Shown here: piece by piece, positions 54,745 through 64,000 of the stretch
How the letters are laid out: each line of letters begins with the position of its first letter
How positions within the stretch are numbered: position 1 is the stretch's first letter
Source of the DNA: Odontocerum albicorne
Lineage: Eukaryota > Arthropoda > Insecta > Trichoptera > Odontoceridae
Length of the DNA stretch: 64,000 nucleotides
Assembly (NCBI GenBank): GCA_949825065.1
Contig: OX463856.1
Coordinates: 20,766,632 to 20,830,631, forward strand
Reading direction: 5' to 3'
Notes under the pieces: generated by a model
Seen by the model: only the letters and a program-made list of their open reading frames with translations
The model's database searches: none
Told to the model about the DNA's origin: nothing
Made by a program: the position numbers and the translations under genes

Positions 54745-55340
54745 AATTAAAGGCATATTTTAAATTTCAAATGTTGCAGTATTTTAAAGATTTTCTTATG
54801 TGATACTTGACATTTGATCTAACAGCTTGTCAAGTTAATGACAATTTTCAACGAAGGGATTAAATAATTATCTACTATCGGTAAAAAGTAGTTTTTGCTC
54901 ATAGGTTGTCATTAGGATACAAATAAAACCCTTGTTTATTGGGATCACGACAAATGACATGCAACAAACCTGGATGTATACCTATAATTTGAGAGTTTCA
55001 CTTGAAATTGCTTGTTTTTTAATCTCTTATGTTTTTCACATAGTTTACAATATTATATACATACTCGTACATTTTGAATTAACATGTATTCGTTTATATT
55101 TTGTTTGTGTAAGTATATACTCGTATGTATTTTTTATAAAAATATTTTAGTTAATTGAATGATTTAAAATAGTGGCCAAACAGGCAACCAAATACTGGTT
55201 GTGAAATTAAGGGTTGTTAACTTTCAGGATTAAACCATGAAATACGCATTGGGAAGGGATCAGAAATACCTGCAATCGAATAATTCTTAGGCCAAGACAT
55301 GGCCATCATTTGCACAAATCTACAATAGTTTAATTGATAT
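54745..55340. other. Intergenic with a retrotransposon 3' scrap
   Basis: Apart from the 3' end fragment at 54925-54980, no feature seen. Confidence 0.4.
54925..54980 (+). repeat. 3' terminus of the jockey/CR1-like retrotransposon, copy C
   Basis: AAACCCTTGTTTATTGGGAT, CACGACAAATGACATGCAAC, AAACCTGGAT matches the last 50 bases of the copies at 3.7 kb (minus) and 32.3 kb (plus). Confidence 0.6.
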
Positions 55341-55505
55341 ATTGTAATTTGTTTTTATCAAACACTGTTTATTCCACTTTTTGTATGTCGGTACCAGTTC
55401 GAACAGAATTCAATCTTGTTTGTGTTCCCCTGGTGATGAGGTGAGAGCCTTAAATCGGTAACAAAAAGTGAAATGAACAATATTGAATAAAAACAAATGA
55501 CAATG
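55341..55505. repeat. Dispersed repeat C, inverted-repeat form
   Basis: 55345-55395 (ATTTGTTTTTATCAAACACT, GTTTATTCCACTTTTTGTA) and 55460-55505 (AACAAAAAGTGAAATGAACA, ATATTGAATAAAAACAAAT) are imperfect reverse complements of about 45 bases, so the element looks like a small MITE or fold-back. A single arm recurs at 27690-27800. Confidence 0.55.
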
Positions 55506-55599
55506 TTTTTAAACCCACACAATGTTAATGCCTTAACTTTAAATAATATATTAATTTATATATTTAATATTTCATACTGGTTTAACCATTTACTCCAAA

Positions 55600-55860
55600 T
55601 AACAAGAAATATGTCATTTAATATTTAAATATGTAAACAATAAGAACAATGTAACTTTTGTTTCCTTGTAAAGTGACTCAGTTACGCCTACAAAGTGTAT
55701 TAGAAAGTTCGATTCTCAATTTATTCACTGAGATGCGTAATATATGAATATCGGAAAAATCAATCAACAAAGCCATTCCGTGTGTGAGTGGTGATGTTCC
55801 TAACAACTATTCTCACCAAAAATAATCTCAGCCCTTCCTTGTTATTTGCAGCAACCTAAT
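55600..55860 (+). repeat. Dispersed repeat D, copy 2
   Basis: TGACTCAGTTACGCCTACAA, ATATGAATATCGGAAAAATC and neighbouring blocks align with 50130-50390. Confidence 0.45.
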
Positions 55861-56032
55861 TGGGAGCTGCCCTAGACGTAGACCACATAAGGATGGAAGC
55901 CAAAATCCTTGGAGAGAAACAAATCCAAGATCTAGGCAAACATTTTAAAGCACCGTTAAATTATTTCAAGTATTCCAATTTTAAAACCTTTGTGTTTTTC
56001 AAATTAAAAAAAAATCCTTTTAAAGAGCCTTT

Positions 56033-56330
56033 TGAGGGATTCTACGGTCTTAACACCAATACTAAATTCATGATAAATTTTGAAGGCTCCTACGGTCTTA
56101 ACACCAATACTAGATTTATGATAAATTTTTAGGGCTCCTACGGTCTTAACACAAATACTAGATTTATGGTATTTGTTTTGAGCTTCTACGGTTTTAACAT
56201 GAATACTAGATTTATGAAATTTTTTAGGACTCCTGCGGTATTAACACCAATACTAGATTTATGATAATTTTTTAGGACAACTACGGTCTTAATACCAATA
56301 TTAGATTTATGATAAATTTTAAACCAGTAT
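56033..56330. repeat. ~48-bp tandem array, 6 copies
   Basis: TCCTACGGTCTTAACACCAA, TACTAGATTTATGATAAATT in six copies (about 56035, 56085, 56134, 56182, 56229, 56277). The open frame entering it from the left is not a gene. Confidence 0.9.
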
Positions 56331-56449
56331 TTCAACATTATCATATCTTTACTAATATATCGATATATGATCTTCTTTGAATATTTTATGATTATATCTG
56401 TTGCAAATTCTTATTATTATTTTATTGAAAATGATTTCCAAAACATATT

Positions 56450-56779
56450 TTACGCCTTGACCGCATACACCCTCAGCACATTCTGATAGTTTCACGTTTG
56501 GAAAGAACATACCGTAGAACATTGTACGGTCTTTTTGATCCTCAGGTTCGAAAGCTTGACTTGTGCTTCTAAATCGTGTAGAAACTCCTCAAAGTGTTCT
56601 GTTTTTTTGGTGCACTAAAATGGTAACTATAGCGATGGCTTTCCTCACCACTCCAAACAGTTTGGAGTTTGCTCCTATAAAACTATAAGATTCGTCAACT
56701 CAGCCTTCCACTGATCGAGCTATTTTGTTAGTTCCTTCTTGCCTTTGTTTTGGAGTTCCGAACGTTTGACTTGGACCAT
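56450..56779 (-). pseudogene. RpL35: Processed pseudogene of ribosomal protein L35 (uL29)
   Basis: L35 is a 60S subunit protein at the exit tunnel, about 123 residues in insects. The ATG at 56779 opens MVQVKRSELQNKGKKELTK, then a TAG, then LDQWKAELTNL. In the next frame come GANSKLFGVVRKAIAIVTIL and VHQKN; further frame changes give KQNTLRSFY and SKRPYNVLRYVLSKRETI; and LRVYAVKA precedes the TAA at 56452-56450. These match the L35 landmarks (SELR...KKELTKQLDELK...SKLSKIRVVRKAIARV...HQKQKENLRK...AVKA) in order. About 40 nt are missing and no introns interrupt. AATAAA lies at 56426-56421. Upstream, CCTTTCC at 56851-56845 resembles a 5' TOP start. It is a retrocopy of an mRNA, not functional. 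Confidence 0.82.
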
Positions 56780-56854
56780 TTTGGAATCAAAATTGTTATT
56801 ATCTGGCCAGCATGTTGTCCATAGTCTGGATATCTCGCACTCACGGAAAGGTGA

Positions 56855-57225
56855 CAGCTTGACACGACAAACGCTATCTACCAGCTTCATCATGATAAAT
56901 TAACTGCTCAAAAGAAAGTTTTTTTTACTGAATTCTATTTTTAAAGGCGTACAGCTTTGAACCCTGTCAAAAAAATACTTTCTTTTAACTAAAGAAAATA
57001 TTATGGCTGATCTAAAACATTGATTAATTCAATATCCTTTTTGAAAGGTTTCTTTGTCAAGGACTAAAGGACTGACATAAATATCAAGGACGTTTTGGTG
57101 ATTTAATAAGTCCGAAGGGCCATTTTATATTTGTAATGGTGTCACGTTGTACCCCCATTGGGGTAGGTACAGGGAACATATCATAGAGCAAAGGGTAAAC
57201 TGTGACAACTCATGTCACGTACTTA
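56855..57225. other. Intergenic; inverted retrotransposon 3' end at 57145-57190
   Basis: ACCCCCATTGGGGTAGGTAC, AGGGAACAT is the reverse complement of the GTTCTCTTTGCTTACCCC...GGGGCATG 3' end seen at 26.0 and 33.9 kb. No gene. Confidence 0.4.
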
Positions 57226-57229
57226 TATA

Positions 57230-57300
57230 AAAAAGCCTCTGTGACTAATTGGTAAGACGCTTGATTCAGGGGTTTTGAGTTTGATTCCTTATAATACAAA
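57230..57300 (+). repeat. SINE-A head fragment
   Basis: AAAGCCTCTGTGACTAATTG, GTAAGACGCTTGATTCAGGG, GTTTTGAGTTTGATTCCTTA: A-box and B-box parts of the family head. Confidence 0.62.
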
Positions 57301-57334
57301 TCATCGCGGCGTATCTTTTGCGAGGTAGAGGAGA

Positions 57335-57745
57335 TAACAAATCTCTAATATTTATTTTCCAAACACAAATTTCGTATCCACATTCATTAATCGCTAAAAT
57401 TCATTTTTTATTCTTCTCACCTTACCTTATTTCAAAATGTGGTCTACTTGATCCAGCTACGTTTTTTTTACGGTTTATTTATTCCATGTACATCTTACAC
57501 ATCTCACTTACTTATGCATTAAGCCATTAATTCTCTCCACATCTCCAAACCATTCTAGCGTTCCATTCTTCATCCTACTTGATACATTAATTCTATCCAT
57601 TCATTGATTTCTAGCATCTTCATTCCATCTTTTTAAAATTAAGATTCAACATTCTTTTCTTAGCGTATGTATCTCCACAGCATTTATCTTATTTTATATT
57701 TGTTCTACAAAGTCCATAAAAAACACTGTTAGACGTCCAGGCGGA
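57335..57745 (-). pseudogene. Non-LTR reverse transcriptase C-terminal region
   Basis: The minus strand reads INAVEIHTLRKECCI, KRWNEDARNQ, stop, MDRINVSSRMKNGTLEWFGD, VERINGLMHK, stop, then LDQVDHILK. Same architecture as the 19.9-kb copy (VVEIRALR...L-x-WFGHVERM...LDQV). Multiple stops. Confidence 0.62.
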
Positions 57746-57749
57746 CGCA

Positions 57750-58560
57750 AGCACACTTTTATAAATGATGTTTTTTTGCTCTTTTGATAAAGCGTGGTTG
57801 TTGAAAACAGAATCGTGTTTCTCAGATACAGATGGCATTAGGACAACATTTTCATTGGTTACTTCATATTAAACGTTCTGAACGTATATTCTAAACATTT
57901 TACTTTATACTGCTCTCTATACGTTTTTTTTTTTTATTTTTTATTTTAGTACATTTTGTTTTATGTAAACTGTGCCTAGTAAGTCGGATAAGTGCTTTAT
58001 ATATTTCAATGTTAACGTTAAAAAGTAAAAATAAAACAAACATTATTTTGTATAGATATAGTTTACGGTAGAGTTTTATTTTAAATTACTTGATAATTTA
58101 TGGCGTCATTTTGTAGATGGATTTTTTTTTTGTATTTTACTTTTTTAGTACCGCAAAGGAATGCGAATAGAGGAAAACACCAAATCATTGAGACAATGAC
58201 GGTTTCTGTAACTTAGTTGGGAATTGCATGACTTTCATCGTGGGGTTCTAATTTAAAGTTTCGAATCCAAATGGTGCCCAGATAAAAAAATGTCCTCAGT
58301 CGGGTAAAAAAGTTCGTCTGGTAGTAACACCCCCACTTTGAACATGTGCAAATGTGATTTGCTCTTCACGGGCAATAAAAAGTTTTGCTTACACGTGTGA
58401 TAACGAACGAATTCCATGGCTAGTCCAGTAGTCCTTTACTAGGCTTGATTAATGGAGCCGAAAATGATGTGTTTTTCCAGACACGTTCTTTAATTTTCTG
58501 AACTGCAATTTTAGATAAGTTGAAGAATTCCATAACAAAATTATTTAATTTATGGTTAAA
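57750..58560. other. Intergenic, no gene seen
   Basis: AT-rich. 58235-58310 contains GTTTCGAATCCAAATGGTGC, a weak B-box-like match that might be a degraded SINE head. Confidence 0.35.
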
Positions 58561-58564
58561 AAAA

Positions 58565-58640
58565 ACTTCATTTTGCAGTGTACCATTTAACTGATTTATT
58601 ACCAAGTGGCAATACATGGCAACCAACTTAATATTATTTA
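58565..58640 (-). repeat. SINE-A tail fragment
   Basis: AGTGTACCATTTAACTGATT, TATTACCAAGTGGCAATACA match the inverted tail (compare 54545-54580). Confidence 0.55.
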
Positions 58641-58739
58641 AGAAAGTTTTGAGTGAAATATGGGTGATTTACAATATTTGTTAGAGAAAAAAAATGTAAT
58701 ATCAAAAAACAAAAATACAAAATAAAAAAGTGAGCAAAA

Positions 58740-59030
58740 AAACACAAATTTTATAAGGTCATTGATGGTCAGGAGAGGGAAAGAGAACTCTAGAAAAAAG
58801 GATGATACAAAAAAAAATACGGATGCAGAGAGAGATAAAATATTTTTTAATTCGACTTTTGAAGCACGTCATCATTGGTGTGAGTCTCATTAGCTGGTAA
58901 CTGCTTCCAGAGTCTACCAGCATGAACAGTAAAATTTGATCTGAAAATGGAGAGCGGTGGACTGTAAATGTACCATAAAAGACAATCTCTGCTGTAGTGT
59001 AACTCAAGTCCATGATTGTCAAGTCATTGA
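58740..59030 (-). pseudogene. Jockey/CR1-like reverse transcriptase C-terminus, copy 3
   Basis: In one minus-strand frame SIFRSNFTVHAGRLWKQLPA, NETHTNDDVLQKSN; in another CFKSRIKKYFISL. Together they give the TVHA-x-x-LWK-x-LP...S-F-K-x-x-L-K-x-Y layout of the copies at 46.9 and 47.9 kb, with one frameshift between. The 3' C/T-rich sequence (TTTCTAGAGTTCTCTTTCCC) also resembles copy 2. Confidence 0.6.
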
Positions 59031-59345
59031 ATATGAATGAATAAATTGAGAGCGATTAAAAGAAACTTATATTTTTTTATAAATGTACAACAGAACACAA
59101 ATCTATCTCAAGAGAAAGAAGAAGAAGAGGACTACTACAACTGTGATTTAATGATTAATTTTTGAAAAAAAAGACATACCATTTTTTGCGTTTTGCACGA
59201 CGATATGTAAAATAAGGGCTAAAGGCTTGGTTTTGCGGGGTGGGAAAGCGAGCGACATATTTCTCAAATGGAAAATTTTATTGTCCTTGGATGACAATAA
59301 AAAAATAGTGTGTCAAATCTCAGTATAAAAATATATGTGATTCAA

Positions 59346-59825
59346 AATAAAAGTATCCCCATCTTTCTGATTTATAGCAAGTGTGATCGGCTAGTTGAAA
59401 TAAAAGTATCCCCATCTTTCTGATTTATAACAAGTGTGATCGGCTAGTTGAAATAAAAGTATCCCCATCTTTCTGATTTATAGCAAGTGTGATCGGCTAG
59501 TTGAAATAAAAGTATCCCCATCTTTCTGATTTATAACAAGTGTGATCGGCTAGTTGAAATAAAAGTATCCCCATCTTTCTGATTTATAGCAAGTGTGATC
59601 GGCTAGTTGAAATAAAAGTATCCCCATCTTTCTGATTTATAGCAAGTGTGATCGGCTAGTTGAAATAAAAGTATGCCCATCTTTCTGATTTATAGCAAGT
59701 GTGATCGGCTAGTGGAAATAAAAGTATCCACATCTTTTTAATTTATAGCAAGTGTGATCGGCTAGTTAAAATAAAAGTATCCCCATCTTTCTGATTGATA
59801 GCAAGTGTGATCGGCTAGTTGAAAT
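59346..59825. repeat. 53-bp tandem array, 9 copies
   Basis: TAAAAGTATCCCCATCTTTC starts at 59348, 59401, 59454 and so on to 59772, period 53. TTATAGCAAG and TTATAACAAG variants alternate in units 1-4 (AGC, AAC, AGC, AAC), so the left side has grown in two-unit steps; units 8-9 are the most diverged. Confidence 0.95.
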
Positions 59826-59829
59826 GTAC

Positions 59830-60515
59830 GTTGAAAAAAAAATGTGGCTACCGGGAGATGGTAAATGGAGCACCTAATGTATTGGTTATTCGAATAATAA
59901 TTTCATATTTTTAAGTCAAAAACAAACGCTTAATTACACCAAATGCTCGTAAATGAAGGTTTTTGATATTTTAGGTACCTCAGCTATCTCTCACATCGTA
60001 GGACACCGATTATTCTCGACCAAAGCTTTGATTTGAACGTCATCAGTGGTAATCGACCTTGCACAATCTTTGAGTGTCATATGACCGTTTAAATTATTTT
60101 AAACCACATTAGGAGGCACACACAGCTGCTAACTCCATCGCCGCCATACACTTCACGTTTATTATTTTTATTCGTGTTACATATTTTTTCTTTGCGATAG
60201 TCAAAAACGTCATCGTTGCGTCATCTTCAAAATTACGCCTAAATAACAATTGAACCATTTGGGTAAACAATAGTAAAAAATTCACTTAAATAGTTTCATT
60301 CATAACAATTTAAATTCACGCATTGCATGTTTGGATTGAAGGCACGAATGAAAATTCTGTCCTTACGATATTTACTTGAGGCAATATACCATATAACAGC
60401 AATCACGCTTTGTTAAATATAGCAAAAATGATAATAAATTAGTATTGTATAACAAAGCGCTATTTTCTACCTTGACGTTTGAAAGTGAAGTTCGGGCTTT
60501 GCAGAAGACAAATAA
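59830..60515. other. Intergenic, no gene seen
   Basis: AT-rich; 59990-60130 is slightly GC-richer but has no frame I can assign. Confidence 0.4.
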
Positions 60516-60519
60516 ATTA

Positions 60520-60800
60520 ATGATTAATGTTGTGGAGATCCTTGCAGTAAAAAAATTGGAATATCAATGTGTAAAAAAAGATGGAATGAAGACACCAAAA
60601 TACGAGAAATAAATACATGAATAAAATTAATGTACTAAGTAAGACCAAGAATGGAACGTCAAGTTGGTTTGGACATGTGGAGAGAATGAATAATGAAAAG
60701 ACGTTAGTGGAAGACTTACATCGATGAAAATGTCGCTGGATCAAATGTTGAAAGATGGTTAATTAAGATGTGTGAATAAAAGAATATTGTACATGATAAG
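60520..60800 (+). pseudogene. Non-LTR reverse transcriptase C-terminal region
   Basis: The plus strand reads KRWNEDTKIREI then VLSKTKNGTSSWFGHVERMN, NEKTLVEDLH with frame changes. Closest to the 57.5-kb copy (RWNEDARNQ...VSSRMKNGTLEWFGDVERIN). Confidence 0.58.
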
Positions 60801-60804
60801 ATGT

Positions 60805-62100
60805 ATGAATGGGTGGGAGAGACAGATTTTGTGTGTTTATATATAAAAGAATTAGGTTCTTTTCTTGTTAATTACTCCCCATGGAAGATGGAATTTTGAA
60901 CGTTGCATAAAAATACTTTGATAAAAATTTCTCCATAAAAATTCAAATGTGCTAGGTAGGGGTAGAATGTGATAATGTGTTGGAGTGACCAGATAAAGAA
61001 TGCTACGAGCCTGCTTGCCACAAGTTTACGATCAACGAAATGTCGTAGAGACTGGATACGAATGTGCATACCATACGGCAATTCCAGTTCTTGAGCACTG
61101 AGGTTACGATGCAGAAGAAAAAATAACAATTATTAGTCAAATTTAATTCTGAAAGGATGAAAAGTTTGACCAAAGAAATAATAGAAGGAGTAAAATGAAG
61201 AAATTAGAACTGAAGGAAATGTAAGAAGCATGTGAAAAAGAAAAGTCAAAGTAAAACAGAAATGTACTCTGAATAATCTAACAGTCAATACATAATAGAG
61301 TTTTTCGTTGGAGTGCGCCCACTGCACTGAGGTCGTATGGATCTAAGAGTGTTTTCTGTCTTCCTAGGATGAGGAGCGCGAACAAATCGAGCTAACTCGA
61401 CCAGTCTTTTAGAGGAGCTGGCCTCATAGCACAGAAAAGACTTCCTATAGAATGTATGGAGACTGGTGGTTTGGAGACAGGTAAGAGCATTGTAAATTCA
61501 TACTTTTTAATATGCATTATAATAAAACGTTGGTATCTTTGGAGTAATTTTTGGTCACTAATATTGCTATAAAATATATCATATATAGGTGAAATGTAAA
61601 TTTTTAAACAACACAAAATATAAATTTAAAAGCACGTAATTTGTGCATATAGAATAAGCAAAGTTTGTAAGCATGGATAGAAAGGCTTAGAAACATGTTC
61701 TCTCTTTCCATCCCAAAAAAGGCATGGGGTGATGGCATGTGTATATGCAGGGGATTCAATTACAAAAAAGTCTATCACTATATATTTATCACTATATCTA
61801 CAACTATATCTATCACTATATATCGTGTCTCCTATGAAAGCTTTTGACGACTCCTTTCCATTCATCTCTGCACTCCGCGGCTTGAAGGGCATTAGTTAAC
61901 GTGTTCCTCGCGGGAAGCACAAACGCCTGTGATCTGATCTGTAGCATTCCTTTGTGTGTTTTACGTAATGTTTAGTTTACCTCCTTTATTTAATGAGTCT
62001 CCTTAAGAGTAATGACTATTGTTTATTATCAGAAAATTACTTGAATGTCATGTTTACTTGCTGGTGTAATCAAATATCAGTGGTTCTAAACAAAATACGC
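60805..62100. other. Unassigned; weak retrotransposon traces
   Basis: An 85-codon minus frame (60872-61129) and one at 61392-61616 (followed in frame by FVRAPHPRKTENTLRSIRPQ) could be retrotransposon remnants but show no diagnostic motif. 61690-61740 matches the GATGATGA-tailed 3' end family. 61768-61830 is a CTATCACTATATAT simple repeat. Confidence 0.3.
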
Positions 62101-62109
62101 GTTTAAACT

Positions 62110-62520
62110 AAGAAATTAAAAAACGCCGAAATTGTGCCGCGCACAGGATTCGTGGAATTTGATTTTTAACGCGGTGTACAGGTTAAGTAAAATCCAGTAG
62201 CGTCTCTCACTTGGTCAGTCAAACACTTTGAGAGTCTTCCTCTTGTGCATCGTTCTTCCACGCCTCCTTAACTACAAACCTTTCCAAACTGTCTCGTTGA
62301 GTACGAGCAATACGCCCAGAGAATCGGAGGACTCGCTGAAGGCATATTGCATATAGATTTTCAGTTTTTCGAGAATGGAGGCGTTAGTTCGCTTTGCCAT
62401 TGAATTCGTAACATCCTTCACCAGCACCACCTTTCAAATGTATCTATTGAACGTCTCTCTTTTGCTCTCAAAGTCCAAGTTTCCGCGCCATTAATGAATA
62501 TCGAGAAGACGAGATACTTA
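62110..62520 (-). pseudogene. RTE-like reverse transcriptase C-terminal region
   Basis: The minus strand reads IFINGAETWTLRAKERRSID, TFERWCW, stop, RMLRIQW, then after shifts LTPPFSKN, RQFGKVC, RGRLSKCLTDQVRDATGFYL and PRILCAAQFRR. ETWTL...FE-x-WC-x-RRML-x-I-x-W and GR-x-x-x-x-x-x-DQ-x-x-x-A-T-G are hallmarks of insect RTE-like polyprotein ends. One stop and several frameshifts. Confidence 0.7.
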
Positions 62521-62610
62521 ACTAGGCGCATTTTCATTGTGATGGGGATAGATTTGATCTTCCATAACTTTTCCAACTTTGACAACGCATTTTTTTTTGT
62601 TCTAGATCAT

Positions 62611-62690
62611 GTTGGAAATATTAGAGCCTTTCTAAATAAAGTATCCATTGTTGGAAATATCGGAGCCTTTGTTAATAAAGTCAGTAACCA
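62611..62690. repeat. 39-bp tandem duplication
   Basis: GTTGGAAATATTAGAGCCTT and GTTGGAAATATCGGAGCCTT start at 62611 and 62650, both followed by TAATAAAGT-type sequence; the second copy differs at a few bases. Confidence 0.8.
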
Positions 62691-62719
62691 CTTCCACACC
62701 ATGATTCACGTTATTAACT

Positions 62720-63825
62720 CTATTAAGCGCAAGTAAAAAAAAGTTAAATGGGTACAAGCAAGCACACCTGATACGTCAGAGTAAGCAATCATGCTAACCA
62801 CCATGCAACGGCGTTGATAGCATACGTCGGCTCAATTATTTTATAACAAGTAAATGCTCCTAAATACACTCACAGTTTTTTTTATTTCAATTGTATTGCA
62901 TTTTTCTTATAAACAACATGTGCAGAAAGTGTTTGAGTATTCGTTATCGAACAAACAAAAAGGTAGAAAATGATGATGCTGATGGCAATATAAAATTGCA
63001 AAAAAAATATAGAATTTGAACGCTATTCGAGAGTGAAATGAAATCAATAAACGATTCAATATAAAGTCTTATATTTTTCATAAGGAGTGGTTTTAATTAC
63101 AAACGATGCACTCTGAAAACATTTACGATTCAGAAAGTAGAATGCATCACTTGGATATTAATTTTAACTGTATTTCTCATTTGGTTCTCATGTAGAGGAA
63201 CTGTATTGCTCTTTCCATAGAGTTTTGAGATTTGTAATAAGAGTCTTCAAGTTATTTATATGTAGTTGGGAGAGTTTCTCAGATCTCTCTACAATTCACT
63301 GGTATGAAGCAGGTCAGTCCCGAGATGCAGAGAATAGAAGATTTGGAGCTCCAAGATGAGTTCGTCGATTTCTTGAACAGGTTGTTCCGAACGCTAACCT
63401 TTCGTTTTATATTGCCACAATGGGTTTTGAATGAAAGTGTAAGTAAATATTTAAATAACACAATAAATAAAGACTAACGAAAAAACTTGAATGATTTATT
63501 TGATTATTTTTTCCTATATATTTATATTTAAGCTTTATATGTTATAAAGTTTAACCTGCATTGGTCAGTTGGATAAGAAGAAAAATGAAATGAAAAAAAA
63601 AATAAACAGATACACATTCCTGAAATGTAACATTGTGTTCCTGAAAAAAATACCTTTTTTGCTTTCATAAAAATATGTGTTGATACTTCATTTGAACTGA
63701 AAACATTAATGAAACCACATACTAAATTCAAAATTATTTTTATTACATAAACATTTGGTGAAACAGGGAATCAGATCCCTTTGGTTTCGCTAATTAAATT
63801 TCGGAGAGATAAAAAAATAAAATCT
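62720..63825. other. Intergenic; possible tRNA-like head at 62755-62830
   Basis: On the minus strand GCATGGTGGTTAGCATGATT has an A-box form, but no convincing B box follows. The remainder is AT-rich without a gene. Confidence 0.35.
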
Positions 63826-63829
63826 CATT

Positions 63830-64000
63830 TGGGCATGTTAAACGAATGAATAAAAAAATACCACATATGTTACATACAAACCATTCCATCGTTTTCCTGT
63901 TAGGATAGGTATTGATGTGATTATGCCACACTTTGCTAGCTTATAACTTTGATGAATAGGAAAAAGATTGAAAGGAGCCAAATAAATGTTGTAGAAATAC
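63830..64000 (+). pseudogene. Non-LTR reverse transcriptase fragment running off the window
   Basis: SFGHVKRMNKK near 63820-63855, and at the edge RKKIERSQINVVEI, the segment that in the 6.5- and 19.9-kb copies precedes RALR. Two different parts of the same family appear here in the wrong order, so this may be two insertions. Confidence 0.45.

Overview
This window is eukaryotic and most likely comes from an insect. It is strongly AT-rich and contains no confident intact host gene. Almost everything recognisable is repetitive: decayed non-LTR retrotransposon 3' ends, tRNA-derived SINEs, mariner and pogo-type DNA transposons, a MITE, a probable solo LTR and many minisatellite arrays. There are no bacterial operons, rRNA genes or CRISPR arrays, and one 200-base run of N (37658-37857) marks a scaffold gap. 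The families present (mellifera-type mariner, RTE-like and jockey/CR1-like elements with insect-style reverse transcriptase tails) and a ribosomal protein L35 retrocopy that resembles insect L35 support an arthropod origin. The species cannot be named from this sequence.

Left part (1-24 kb). After a reverse transcriptase remnant, a GC-rich 188-bp duplication and SINEs come a minus-strand non-LTR 3' end (3.7-4.5 kb), a palindromic mariner derivative (5.37-6.06 kb), a perfect-TIR MITE (6.08-6.26 kb) and more reverse transcriptase tails. The best element of the window is a 2.6-kb pogo/Tigger-like transposon (7828-10420). It has TA target duplications, TIRs, an iterated subterminal motif and one long reading frame that encodes a DDE transposase plus a C-terminal PHD-like zinc finger, now broken by five in-frame stops. 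A probable solo LTR (11784-12158) and a pair of paralogous unknown sequences (15.3-16.1 kb and 20.4-20.8 kb) follow. One member of that pair carries a SINE and the other is a natural empty site.

Middle part (24-46 kb). This holds reverse transcriptase tails at 25.4, 28.1, 32.0 and 42.3 kb, an internally deleted mariner (42.8-43.5 kb), and tandem arrays of 128 bp (30.3 kb), about 47 bp (31.3 kb), 76 bp (32.5 kb), about 160 bp (44.1 kb) and 127 bp (45.8 kb), with more degenerate arrays at 29.0, 35.1 and 36.9 kb.

Right part (46-64 kb). SINE copies continue, with three copies of one jockey/CR1-like retrotransposon tail (46.8, 47.9, 58.9 kb), minisatellites of 40, 48 and 53 bp, an RPL35 processed pseudogene (56.45-56.85 kb) and RTE-like fragments to the end.

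No genes work together here. The logic of the window is mobile-element insertion followed by decay, with SINEs presumably mobilised by LINE machinery and non-autonomous DNA elements by autonomous relatives elsewhere. Protein family calls come from my own translation and recognition; no database search was run, and boundaries given for decayed repeats are approximate.
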